Shown: positions 1-7,721 of the stretch, in pieces
How positions within the stretch are numbered: position 1 is the first letter of the stretch
How the letters are laid out: every line of letters starts with the position of its first letter
NCBI RefSeq assembly: GCF_002101885.1
Contig: NZ_LQPS01000043.1
Coordinates: forward strand, 1-64,000
Direction: 5' to 3'
From: Mycolicibacter senuensis
Lineage (GTDB): Bacteria > Actinomycetota > Actinomycetes > Mycobacteriales > Mycobacteriaceae
Length of the DNA: 64,000 bases
The notes under the pieces: generated by a model
The model's input: only the letters and a program-made list of their open reading frames with translations
Told to the model about the DNA's origin: nothing
Database searches by the model: none
Translations under genes and position numbers: made by a program

Positions 1-1237
1 CATCTGGGATCCGGACGACAAGCCCCTGCGGGTCGCCGGGCATCGAGTGCCGGGGCGGCGTGATGTTCGGGCGGTTTTCCGTCATCCCGGGGGGCGGGGA
101 GACGCCCTGGGATTCCAGCGCGGGAAACAGCTCCGGTGCGGTGGGCACCTCCGGGGCGGTGGCGCAGCTCGGCCCGGCCAACTCGCCGTAGCGGGGACAG
201 TCGACGCGGACGTAGGTGCGACTGGGCGTGAGCGCGATCGCCGCCTTGACCCGCAGGAGGTTGTCGTCCGGATCCCAGATGACGTCGTAGACCCGGTTGG
301 CGAGGTTCTGCAGTTTCGTTGAGACGCCATGGAATTCGTCGCCATGATCTGCGATCACCCCGATCGGCGGAGTCAGCGCAGTGGTGATGGTGATCATCCG
401 ATCGGCCTGGTTCTCCAGCGCGGCGGCTAGGGTGGTCGCGGTGTCATGCCCGCCGGTCAACAGGCTGGACAGCTGCGGTCCCTTCTCGGCGATGGTCGTC
501 ATGGGCCGGATCGATCGGTCCAGCGCGTCGAACAGCTCAGGGGAGACGCGATGCAGGCCTTCGGCTGCTGCTGCCAGGGCCGACAGGGTGGTCGGGTCGG
601 TGTCGTCGGTGGCGACCACGGAATTCAGTTGCGCGAGGATCTCGTTGAGATTGTGGCCGGTGTCGGTCAACTCCTTGCCCCGCCCGTGGGTGGCCGTGCC
701 CAGGGCGGCGATCACGCCGACGGTGGTGTCGTCGGGCTTGCGGCCCAGCGGACTGACCAGTTGCCGCAGCTTGTTCAACACGTTCTGGAACAGCACGGTG
801 GGCAGTGACTCGTCCTCGAATACGACCGAGCCGGAACGCAGGTGGTCTGAGCCGGCGCCGTTGTCGACCAACTGGATTGCCGACACCGCGAACAGGTTGG
901 CCGGCACGACGCGGGCGGTCACGGTGTTGGGGATCTTGGCGGCATGTTCGGGTTTGAGCACCACGTGAACGTCGTTGGGCAGGCCGTGCGTGGACGGGGT
1001 GATGTCGGCGACCGAACCGACCAGCAGGTCGTGATACTTCACGTCGGACCGGGGCGGCAGGCCGTCGCCGATGTTGGACAGCCGCACGTCGATCCGGACC
1101 AGGTTGTCCAGCCGTCCTTGGGACTTGGCGACCATCAACGTCGCGGTCGCGACGGCGACGGTGATGAACACCACGCCGAGGGCGAACACCCGCAGGTTGG
1201 AGGGTCCGCGGGGGTCGGTGTCGAACGAGTTCGGCAT
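1..1237 (-). CDS. Mce-family protein, first mce gene of a mce operon (C-terminus cut by window edge)
   Basis: Mce proteins are cell-envelope substrate-binding subunits that pass lipids or sterols to YrbE permeases. Reading from an ATG at 1237, I see a short polar N-terminus, one membrane anchor (about residues 16-38, LRVFALGVVFITVAVATATL), then an MlaD/MCE domain (RIDVRLSNIGDGLPPRSDVKY...LLVGSVADI) and a long helical region with VVPANLFAVSAIQLVD and SVVFEDESLP. About 412 codons lie in the window without a stop, so the gene continues beyond base 1. Its start lies 3 nt downstream of the yrbEB stop, which places it as the first mce gene (MceA position) of the operon. Which mce cluster (1-4 or another) this is cannot be decided here. 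Confidence 0.9.
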   Translation of the reverse strand, partial: MPNSFDTDPRGPSNLRVFALGVVFITVAVATATLMVAKSQGRLDNLVRIDVRLSNIGDGLPPRSDVKYHDLLVGSVADITPSTHGLPNDVHVVLKPEHAAKIPNTVTARVVPANLFAVSAIQLVDNGAGSDHLRSGSVVFEDESLPTVLFQNVLNKLRQLVSPLGRKPDDTTVGVIAALGTATHGRGKELTDTGHNLNEILAQLNSVVATDDTDPTTLSALAAAAEGLHRVSPELFDALDRSIRPMTTIAEKGPQLSSLLTGGHDTATTLAAALENQADRMITITTALTPPIGVIADHGDEFHGVSTKLQNLANRVYDVIWDPDDNLLRVKAAIALTPSRTYVRVDCPRYGELAGPSCATAPEVPTAPELFPALESQGVSPPPGMTENRPNITPPRHSMPGDPQGLVVRIPD

Positions 1238-1240
1238 CGG

Positions 1241-2101
1241 CTAACCCCCGAACCTGGCGCCGGTCTCGACGCCCCACAGCGCCATGGTCATGAACATGTT
1301 CACCACGACGACGGCGGTGACGCTGGTGCGCATGGCGCGTCCGGCGGCGACGCCGACCCCGGCTGGGCCGCCCGAGGCGACGAACCCGTAGTAGCTCTGG
1401 ATGGTCGACGAGACGAACACGAAGACGGTGGCCTTGAACGTCGCGTACAGCACGTCGCGCCCGTTGACGAACAGCGAGAAGTAGTGCAGGTAAGAGCCGT
1501 TGGATTGCCCGGAGATCAGGATGACGGAGAACTGGCAGGACAGGTAGGCGATGCCCAGCGCCACCAGGAACAGCGGAACCACTGCGATCACCGAGGCGAC
1601 CGCCCGGGTGGTGACCAGGAACGGGATCGGGTTGATCGCCATGGCTTCCAGCGAGTCGATCTCCTCGTTGATGCGCATCGCGCCGAGCTGGGCGGTGAAC
1701 CGGCAGCCGGCCTGGGCGATGAACGCCATTCCGACCATGATCGGGGCGAGTTCTCTGGTGGTGGCGAACGAGGAGATCAGGCCGGTGGCCGGTCCCAGGC
1801 CGAGCAGGTCCAAAACGTTATAGCCCTCGACGGCGACCAGCGCACCGGCGATCGCCCCCAGCGCCAGCGCGACGGCGATGGTGCCGCCGCCCACCACGAT
1901 CGACCCGTTGCCCCAGGCGATGTCCGAGAGCAACCGCAGCATCTCGCGCCGGTAATGCCGCAGCATCGCCGGTATGGCGGTCAGGGTGCGCCCGAAGAAG
2001 TGCACCAGATGCCCGGCGCGGGCCACCGCCAGGAAGGTTCCGTGGGCCGACCCGGCGATCGGGCGTAGCCCGGGGAGCTGAAAAGCACTGGGAATGACCA
2101 T
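1241..2101 (-). CDS. YrbEB-type permease (MlaE family) of the mce operon
   Basis: This is a 286-residue integral membrane permease of the MlaE/YrbE family, which pairs with YrbEA and an ATPase to drive Mce-dependent lipid transport. The family core is clear: TRELAPIMVGMAFIAQAGCRFTAQLGAMRINEEIDSLEAM, then several hydrophobic helices (VTTRAVASVIAVVPLFLVALGIAYL and others) and the C-terminal VVVVNMFMTMALWGVE. It lies between yrbEA (3-nt gap) and mce (3-nt gap), as in all mycobacterial mce loci. The start is the ATG at 2101, directly after the yrbEA stop. Confidence 0.93.
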   Translation of the reverse strand: MVIPSAFQLPGLRPIAGSAHGTFLAVARAGHLVHFFGRTLTAIPAMLRHYRREMLRLLSDIAWGNGSIVVGGGTIAVALALGAIAGALVAVEGYNVLDLLGLGPATGLISSFATTRELAPIMVGMAFIAQAGCRFTAQLGAMRINEEIDSLEAMAINPIPFLVTTRAVASVIAVVPLFLVALGIAYLSCQFSVILISGQSNGSYLHYFSLFVNGRDVLYATFKATVFVFVSSTIQSYYGFVASGGPAGVGVAAGRAMRTSVTAVVVVNMFMTMALWGVETGARFGG

Positions 2102-2104
2102 CTT

Positions 2105-2992
2105 CTACAATGCCTGCCTCGGAAACAGGATCACGTAGAGCTGGCTCATCAAGACGTTGACGAACATCAGCAGCAGGATGGATTCGACGACTGCGGCATT
2201 CACCGAGTTGGCGACGCCGGCCGGCCCGCCGTGGCTGGCCAGGCCCTTCTGGCAGCTCACGATCGCCACGATGATCCCGAAGACGATGGATTTGGCGAAC
2301 GCCAACCACATGTCACCGACATCGGAGAATGACGAGAACGTGGCGATGAACGAGCCCGCGGTCCCGTTCTGCAGGAACACGTTGAAGATGTAGCCGGCCA
2401 CGTAACCGACGAAAAAGGTGATGCCGGTGAGCAGCACCCCGACCGTCATCAGGGCGGCCAGTCGCGGTACCACCAGGCGCCGCACCGGCGAGACGCCCAT
2501 GACCTCCATGGCCTGGATCTCCTCGCGCATGGTCCGCGATCCCAGGTCGGCGCAGACCGCGGATCCGACGGCGACGGCAAGCAGCATCGCGGCGACCAGG
2601 GGAGCGGCTTGGCGGATGATGACCAGCCCGGTGGCCGCACCGGCGAGCGAAGACGCGCCGACCTGGCCGGCCAGCACGCTGAACTGGATCGAGAGGGTCA
2701 CGCCCACCGGGATGGTGACGAAAACGGTTGGCAGGAACGCGGCGCCGGCCACGAAGGCGGTTTGATCGATGAATTCACCGACCAGGAAGCGCCCGGTGAA
2801 CAGGTCGACGAACAGGTACTGGATCGCCCGAACGCCGAGCACCACCTGGCTGCCGCCGGTGCCCAGCGACGCGATGGGATGGTTCTTCAGGTACTGCAGG
2901 AACCAGTCGACCACGGTCCGCAGACCCGGCCGGCCGGCCAGTTGTTCATCGGCGATTCGGATCAGCCGGCGCGAGGATTCCGGTGCAGCCAT
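2105..2992 (-). CDS. YrbEA-type permease (MlaE family) of the mce operon
   Basis: This is the first YrbE permease of the mce operon, 295 residues (the frame is open further upstream, but the chosen start gives the usual family length). It contains VGVTLSIQFSVLAGQVGASSLAGAATGLVIIRQAAPLVAAMLLAVAVGSAVCADLGSRTMREEIQAMEVMGVSPV, the YrbE/MlaE signature block, and a C-terminal SILLLMFVNVLMSQLYVI helix. The ATG at 2992-2990 overlaps the stop of the preceding small gene (ATGA), implying translational coupling. It probably forms a heterodimeric permease with the downstream YrbEB. Confidence 0.92.
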   Translation of the reverse strand: MAAPESSRRLIRIADEQLAGRPGLRTVVDWFLQYLKNHPIASLGTGGSQVVLGVRAIQYLFVDLFTGRFLVGEFIDQTAFVAGAAFLPTVFVTIPVGVTLSIQFSVLAGQVGASSLAGAATGLVIIRQAAPLVAAMLLAVAVGSAVCADLGSRTMREEIQAMEVMGVSPVRRLVVPRLAALMTVGVLLTGITFFVGYVAGYIFNVFLQNGTAGSFIATFSSFSDVGDMWLAFAKSIVFGIIVAIVSCQKGLASHGGPAGVANSVNAAVVESILLLMFVNVLMSQLYVILFPRQAL

Positions 2993-3222
2993 CACTGCAT
3001 GCAGACGTTGGAGAACAGCAGCACCGGCCACGACACGATCGACCCGAGGAAGGACACCACCAGGTCGATGCCTTGCATCTCGTGCAGGTGGGCGGTGTGG
3101 GTCAACGACCAGATCAGCCCCACGATCAGGTAGGGCGTGCCGACGATCAGGCCCAGGCCGATGAGTTCTGCGACGCTCATCCGGTAACTGAGCAGTCGGC
3201 CTATGCCGTCGATTCCAGACAT
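2992..3222 (-). CDS. small two-helix membrane protein heading the mce operon
   Basis: A 76-residue protein starting at the ATG at 3222, with a good ribosome site (GGGAGAG) about 5 nt upstream. It has two predicted membrane helices: about residues 17-40 (VAELIGLGLIVGTPYLIVGLIWSL) and about 52-74 (IDLVVSFLGSIVSWPVLLFSNVCM), joined by a histidine-containing loop (THTAHLHEM). Its stop overlaps the yrbEA start (ATGA), so it is the first cistron of the operon. I do not recognise a named family. Position and coupling suggest an accessory subunit of the YrbE/Mce transporter, which is inference. Confidence 0.75.
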   Translation of the reverse strand: MSGIDGIGRLLSYRMSVAELIGLGLIVGTPYLIVGLIWSLTHTAHLHEMQGIDLVVSFLGSIVSWPVLLFSNVCMQ

Positions 3223-3613
3223 CCGTCTCTCCCGACTTTTTCGATGTCCCGCCCCCGCCGGCGCGGGTGTGATGCAGGACGCACTTGGTGCTGCGGGTGC
3301 AGCATGGCACAGCGAGTAAGCGGCGGGCAAGAGAAAAGTTAATTTTGGTTCCACCCTGGACTGTTGTGGGGGAATCCGCCGCTGCGGAGATCGGGCCGAC
3401 CAGCCGGTCCGTTGCTGCACGTGACTGATAATGAAAAAGTCGTGTGAGCTGCGAATACCATGCGTCATCGAACCCGGGCCCGGGTGCCGGTGCAGGGCTG
3501 GGGGCGAGCGGGCCAGTTCGGCGCGGAGGCCGGATTAGTTAATTTCAGTTACGCAACGATCTTGGTTGGCGCCGGGTCGCGGCCCGGCGCGGCAGCCGCC
3601 GGATGCTGCCGAT
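3223..3613. other. non-coding interval upstream of the mce operon and the tRNA gene
   Basis: No convincing gene lies here; the short + frame at 3460-3648 is low-complexity Arg/Gly/Ala and runs toward the tRNA. The interval must hold the mce operon promoter (leftward). A 9-base string AGTTAATTT occurs twice in the same orientation (3337-3345 and 3537-3545), unusual in such GC-rich DNA. Confidence 0.5.
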
Positions 3614-3643
3614 TTGGCGCCGCGGCCACCCGTTCGGTAACCT
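3614..3643 (+). promoter_or_regulatory. candidate sigma-A promoter of the initiator tRNA
   Basis: TTGGCG (3614-3619) and TAACCT (3638-3643) are separated by 18 nt. TAACCT fits the mycobacterial -10 pattern TANNNT and lies 12 nt before the mature tRNA 5' end at 3656. This is a pattern match only. Confidence 0.4.
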
Positions 3644-3655
3644 CGTAGACACCGA

Positions 3656-3729
3656 CGCGGGGTGGAGCAGCTCGGTAGCTCGCTGGGCTCATAACCCAGA
3701 GGTCGCAGGTTCGAATCCTGTCCCCGCTA
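3656..3729 (+). tRNA. initiator tRNA-fMet (anticodon CAU)
   Basis: The 74-nt sequence folds as a cloverleaf: acceptor strands CGCGGGG and CCCCGCT, anticodon loop CTCATAA with anticodon CAT, and T-arm GGTTCGAATCC. Two features mark it as the initiator rather than the elongator: the unpaired first acceptor position (C1 opposite T72), and three consecutive G-C pairs at the base of the anticodon stem (GGG/CCC flanking the loop). The 3' CCA is not encoded; the discriminator base A is followed by CTAG. Confidence 0.95.
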
Positions 3730-3740
3730 CTAGTGAGATC

Positions 3741-3770
3741 GGCCCCCGGAGAACATTCCGGGGGCCGTTT
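3741..3770 (+). terminator. stem-loop terminator after tRNA-fMet
   Basis: A 9-bp perfect stem, GGCCCCCGG / CCGGGGGCC, with loop AGAACATT (3741-3766) is followed by GTTTCCC. It lies 12 nt after the tRNA 3' end. The short T run fits a mycobacterial intrinsic terminator. Confidence 0.7.
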
Positions 3771-3863
3771 CCCATCGGCGATCCGAACGCGACCGGTGAG
3801 GCGATCTTCGAGCTGGTCGACACCGACGTGAGTTCGGTCGGTGGACCATCCGAGCGGCGGTCG

Positions 3864-4772
3864 CTACCCGGGGGCGAGGATGCGCTGCAGGAACGCAACC
3901 TGATCCTTGACGACCCGCTCATGCCAACCGGCGCCGGGATATACGTCGAAGTGGTCGCAAGGGTAGTGGTGCACCGCCGCCCGCATCCGCGTCGCCGCCA
4001 CGGTCGCCGCTGCGGGCGGGGCGATACGGTCTTGATCGCCGATCTGCACCAGGGCCGGGCAGCGCACCCGGTCGGCGCTCGCAACCGGCCGGTATAAGCC
4101 CATCACCATCACCAGTCGTGCGGCGAACTCGTTGCGCCAGGTCGGCCCGGCGATGCGGACCATCCCCTCGACGGCCCCCTCGGCGCTGAGGCCGGCCACG
4201 TCCCCGGGTGCGGCCACGACCGGGATGAGCACGGGCGGGCGGCCGAGCAGGGCCGCCATGACGTCACGCGCGCCGCGAGCCATCACTCGCATGATGTGTC
4301 GCGGCCCGAGCGTCCGCAGCATGTGGGTCACCACGGGCAGTCCGTCGGTCGCGGGCGTCAGCGAGATGACCCCGGCCAGCGTCGGATCCTCCGCCGCGAC
4401 CCGGATGACGTGCCCGCCCGACAGCGACACTCCCCACGCCACGACCCGCGCCGCATCCACGCCGTCGAATCGCCGCGCGTAGTCGACCACCGCGTGGTAG
4501 TCGGCGATCTGCCGAGCGGGGACGATCAATTGCCTTGGCTGACCGGATGATTCGGCGAAGTGCCGGTAGTCGAACGTGACGACGTCAGTGCCCGCCGCGG
4601 CCAGCGCCGCAGCGAACTCGAACAACCCGCAGTCCTGGGTCGCGCCGAGGCCGTGGGCCATGACGACGCAGGGGCGGCCGGGGGGACCGGTCAACGCGTC
4701 CGTCGTCGCCGGGAAGTGCCGCGCCGCGATGTTCTCGCCGGCGACCGGGATCTGCATCAGGGCCGATGTCAC
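3864..4772 (-). CDS. alpha/beta hydrolase
   Basis: A serine hydrolase of about 302 residues. The oxyanion loop is VVMAHGLGATQD, the nucleophile elbow is WGVSLSGGH (Ser in G-V-S-L-S-G), the acid is probably in IGDQDRIAP, and the catalytic His is in CDHFDVYPG near the C-terminus. The layout resembles dienelactone hydrolase/acetyl-xylan-esterase-like proteins; the substrate is unknown. The GTG at 4772 overlaps the TetR stop (GTGA), so I prefer it; an ATG at 4757 is the alternative. It is the third gene of the FMO-TetR-hydrolase operon and could hydrolyse the ester made by the monooxygenase (inference). Confidence 0.85.
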   Translation of the reverse strand: MTSALMQIPVAGENIAARHFPATTDALTGPPGRPCVVMAHGLGATQDCGLFEFAAALAAAGTDVVTFDYRHFAESSGQPRQLIVPARQIADYHAVVDYARRFDGVDAARVVAWGVSLSGGHVIRVAAEDPTLAGVISLTPATDGLPVVTHMLRTLGPRHIMRVMARGARDVMAALLGRPPVLIPVVAAPGDVAGLSAEGAVEGMVRIAGPTWRNEFAARLVMVMGLYRPVASADRVRCPALVQIGDQDRIAPPAAATVAATRMRAAVHHYPCDHFDVYPGAGWHERVVKDQVAFLQRILAPG

Positions 4773-5398
4773 TGTGCGGCCGCTCCGAAAAGCGCTGTGT
4801 GCCAGACGTGAATGATCGCTTCGCGAAGCGGTCCAGCGGCTTCCGGGCCGTCGTCGGACCGGACATGGCGGTCGAGGACCCGTTCGTTCATCGAGATCAG
4901 CGAGTGGGCGAGTGCTGCGGCGTCGGGAATGTCGATGGTGGGCTGGATGGTGATGAAGTCGCAGACGAACTCCTCGTAGCGCCGTAACCACTGGTCCCAG
5001 ATCGCCCGTGCCTCGGGGTCGTAGTCGCGGGCGTCGAGCATCGCCCGGAACAGCGTCCGGTGGGTGCGCCACGACTCGAAGGTCCGCATCATCGCGTCGG
5101 TGACGGAGGCGCGCGGGTCACCGCCGCCCGCGAGGGCACCCCCGATCGTGAAGACGTCGTCGTGGAAGATGTTGCTCAGCAGTTCGGTGACGGCTTCATG
5201 CTTGCCGGCGAAGTAGAAATAGAACGCCGGCCGTTTCAGACCCGCCGACCGGGCCACCTCGGCGATGCTGATCTCGGCCAGCGACTGGGTCTGCAACAGC
5301 TTCTCGAAAGCCTCCAGAAGCCGCTGCCTGCTCTGGTCGCCGCGCGGTTGCGGCCGGCGCGGGTTGCGTCGCGACGTCTGCGTCGTCTCAGGCGGCAC
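4769..5398 (-). CDS. TetR-family repressor
   Basis: A 209-residue regulator from a GTG at 5398. The N-terminal helix-turn-helix reads ISIAEVARSAGLKRPAFYFYFAGKHEAV, the TetR signature, followed by a helical ligand domain. The start lies inside the last codons of the upstream FMO gene and the stop overlaps the downstream hydrolase start, so all three are co-transcribed. The likely target is the palindrome TGACAGCTGTCA at 6808-6819, which would make the operon autoregulated. The ligand is probably a substrate of the monooxygenase (inference). Confidence 0.88.
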   Translation of the reverse strand: MPPETTQTSRRNPRRPQPRGDQSRQRLLEAFEKLLQTQSLAEISIAEVARSAGLKRPAFYFYFAGKHEAVTELLSNIFHDDVFTIGGALAGGGDPRASVTDAMMRTFESWRTHRTLFRAMLDARDYDPEARAIWDQWLRRYEEFVCDFITIQPTIDIPDAAALAHSLISMNERVLDRHVRSDDGPEAAGPLREAIIHVWHTALFGAAAQ

Positions 5399-6758
5399 CG
5401 GCGGCCTCGCGGGCCCGACCGGCCAGCTGTACCGGTCCCAGCTTCTCGACACGGCGCCGCCCGGCGGGCAGTTCACGCTTGCGCATATCGCGCTCGTAGT
5501 CCCAGTAGTCCACCTGCTGGGTGTGCCGCGGTTTGTCGGCGAAGTGCCCGACGTACTTGCGTTCGTCGGCGGCGATGACGCGCGTCATCTCGGCCTCGGA
5601 CGGGGGCCGGTAGGTGCCGGCCAGATACGCCGCGGCCAACCGGGCCTGGCACTCCACGAACGGGAACAGCGTGGGCACCGCCTGGGCGAATCCGATGAAC
5701 AGCAGGTCGTCGATGCCCGGTTTGAGGATTCGTTTGTACAGCGGCAGTCGGTTGTCCGGGGCCTCGATGAAACTGCGGTCGAAGAACGGGAACGTGATGT
5801 TGTATCCCGTCGCATAGATGATGACGTCGGCGTCGACGGACGTACCGTCGACGAATCTCACCGAACTGCCGTCCAGGCGTTCGATATTCGGCTTCGCGGT
5901 CGCATCGCCCGATCCCAGCCGCATGAGGAGTTCGGCGGACTGGGTGGGGTGCGCCTCGAGAAAGCGGTGGTCGGGTTTGGGCAGGCCGTAGCTCTGCGGA
6001 TCACCGAACATCAACCGCGCGAAGGGCTGCATCGCCCGGCGCTGCCAGGACAGCGGGATCACCGGCAGCGAGCGCGCGACCTGGTCGGCGGTCTTGCCGA
6101 AGATGTACTTGGGCACCACCCAGGCGCCCGAGCGGGTGGAGAGATAAACCGTATTGCGCCAGGACTTCTGGGAAAGCTCGGAAACCAGGTCGGCGGCCGA
6201 GTTGCCGATGCCGACGACGACGATGCGCTTGCCGCGCAGATCGAGCGGTTCGGTGGGGTCGATGTAGCGGTGGGCGTGGATGCTCTCGCCGGTGAACTCG
6301 CCGGGGAAGTCGGGGGTGCGCGGGTCCCAGTGGTGCCCGTTGGCGACGACCAGGGCGTCGTACCGCCGGGTCTGTCCATCCGCGGTCTCGAGTTCCCAGC
6401 CCCCCGGGGGCAGACGTCGCGCGTGCTTGACCCCGTTCTGGAACTGGATGCGCTTCAACAGGCCGAACGTGTCGGCGTAGTCGTCCAGGTATCCCTTGAT
6501 CAGGGAGTGATGCGGGAAGTCGGGGAGGTCGTCGCGCATCGGGAAGTCGCGAAACGACAGGCACTCGCGTGAGGTGTCGATGTGCAGCGACCGATAAGCG
6601 CTGGAGTGGCCGTTCGGGTTGCGGAACGCCCAGTTTCCGCCGATCCGGTCGGACGAGTCGAAGCAGTCGTACTCGATGCCGGCGTCGGCGAGGTTTTTGC
6701 CCGTGGTCAAACCGCTGATGCCCGCACCGATGATCGCCACTGTTGGAGACGAAACCAT
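5388..6758 (-). CDS. flavin-containing monooxygenase (FMO/BVMO class)
   Basis: A 456-residue FAD/NADPH monooxygenase. It has an N-terminal FAD Rossmann motif (IIGAGISGLTTGKNLADAG), the FMO fingerprint FTGESIHAHRY (F-x-G-x3-H-x3-Y), and a second Rossmann motif for NADPH (VVVGIGNSAADLVSEL). Tyr rather than Trp in the fingerprint points to the FMO side of the class B monooxygenases. The ATG at 6758 begins MVSSPTVAIIGAG. It heads an operon with a TetR gene and a hydrolase. Candidate reactions are N/S-oxidation or Baeyer-Villiger oxidation. Confidence 0.9.
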   Translation of the reverse strand: MVSSPTVAIIGAGISGLTTGKNLADAGIEYDCFDSSDRIGGNWAFRNPNGHSSAYRSLHIDTSRECLSFRDFPMRDDLPDFPHHSLIKGYLDDYADTFGLLKRIQFQNGVKHARRLPPGGWELETADGQTRRYDALVVANGHHWDPRTPDFPGEFTGESIHAHRYIDPTEPLDLRGKRIVVVGIGNSAADLVSELSQKSWRNTVYLSTRSGAWVVPKYIFGKTADQVARSLPVIPLSWQRRAMQPFARLMFGDPQSYGLPKPDHRFLEAHPTQSAELLMRLGSGDATAKPNIERLDGSSVRFVDGTSVDADVIIYATGYNITFPFFDRSFIEAPDNRLPLYKRILKPGIDDLLFIGFAQAVPTLFPFVECQARLAAAYLAGTYRPPSEAEMTRVIAADERKYVGHFADKPRHTQQVDYWDYERDMRKRELPAGRRRVEKLGPVQLAGRAREAAGAA

Positions 6759-6807
6759 GATTCCCGCCGTTCTGTGAACTAGGACACAACACAGATTACT
6801 CAATTTC

Positions 6808-6819
6808 TGACAGCTGTCA
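6808..6819. promoter_or_regulatory. palindromic operator candidate upstream of the FMO operon
   Basis: TGACAGCTGTCA is a perfect 12-bp palindrome 49 nt upstream of the FMO start. TetR repressors bind such dyads, and the operon carries its own TetR gene (4769-5398). Binding is inferred. Confidence 0.5.
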
Positions 6820-6943
6820 AAAAACTCCGAGCGGGCGGGGCGGCGGTGATCCGGTCTACGCTGCCGGTCATTCCGGTGTCATCATCGCCGTGTGCTGCTT
6901 CGCGACCGGGGCCCTTGCAGAGGTTTCGGTGGATGCGCTTGCG

Positions 6944-7711
6944 TTACGCCGTCAGCGTTTCTCGCATCCCCGGCTTGAGTACACCGGCGAGAACATCCCA
7001 GCCCACCGTGACCGGGTAGTAGTCGCCGAGCACGTGGGCGACCGGCAGGTAGATCACCAGCCCGTCGGCGGCAGGCACCCAGTCGGCCAGCTGATCGGCG
7101 ACCGGCTGCGGCGGTGTCTGGCCGGCGAGCAACTCATCGTCGGCGATCTCGACCTTCAATCCGTCGACCACCGCGGTCAGGCCGGCGGCCGGATCGGTGA
7201 ACAGATCGGTCAGGGCGAGCGGCCTGGCGGCGTGGGCGTCGATCACCGCCGTGGCGACCACGTTGTACGGATGCGCGGCGCGGTCTGGATAGATGTTGAG
7301 AACCAGCACCCCGGCGACCGCGCCGGTGCCGATGTGGGAGACCTCGCTTCGGTGGTCCCGGGCCAGGATTCCGGGCGCGACCGTAACCGGCGTGTCGTCA
7401 TCGGCGGGTTGCAGGTAACGGTCGAGGGCCGCGCGCATCTCGGTATTGAACATCTCGCGCACCGCGGCGTCCCCGCCGCGCAGCTGGGGAAGTTCCGCCT
7501 GGTAGGTGACGGTTCCGCGAGTCCCGTCGTCAGGTTCGATGAAGCCGGTCAGCGGTGTGGCCCGCACTGTCGCCGAGCTTGCCGAGGTCGCCGTGGTCGC
7601 CGACTCCGGGCCGTCGGAGGTGCTCGAGTCGCAAGCCGTAGCCAGCCCGAGCATCGTCACCACCGCCGTGACCGATGCCAGTGCGCGAATCGCCGATTGC
7701 CCACTTCCCAT
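6944..7711 (-). CDS. secreted lipoprotein (DUF3298/RsiV-like)
   Basis: A 255-residue exported protein. The signal sequence is hydrophobic (IRALASVTAVVTMLGL) and ends in a lipobox L-A-T-A-C, so Cys27 should be lipidated. A Ser/Thr-rich linker follows, then a mixed alpha/beta domain with NTEMRAALDRYL, the segment RPLALTDLFTDPAAGLTAV, and a C-terminal LPVAHVLGDYYPVTVGW. The arrangement resembles the DUF3298 domain found in RsiV-like and MPT64-like secreted proteins. It lies 10 nt downstream of the AtoE-type transporter, so it is probably co-transcribed as the last gene of the BVMO operon. Confidence 0.78.
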   Translation of the reverse strand: MGSGQSAIRALASVTAVVTMLGLATACDSSTSDGPESATTATSASSATVRATPLTGFIEPDDGTRGTVTYQAELPQLRGGDAAVREMFNTEMRAALDRYLQPADDDTPVTVAPGILARDHRSEVSHIGTGAVAGVLVLNIYPDRAAHPYNVVATAVIDAHAARPLALTDLFTDPAAGLTAVVDGLKVEIADDELLAGQTPPQPVADQLADWVPAADGLVIYLPVAHVLGDYYPVTVGWDVLAGVLKPGMRETLTA

Positions 7712-7721
7712 TCGGGCCTCC

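Noticed and set aside
3460..3648. Small ORF upstream of the tRNA
   Set aside because: Low-complexity composition, no ribosome site, and it runs into the tRNA promoter region.
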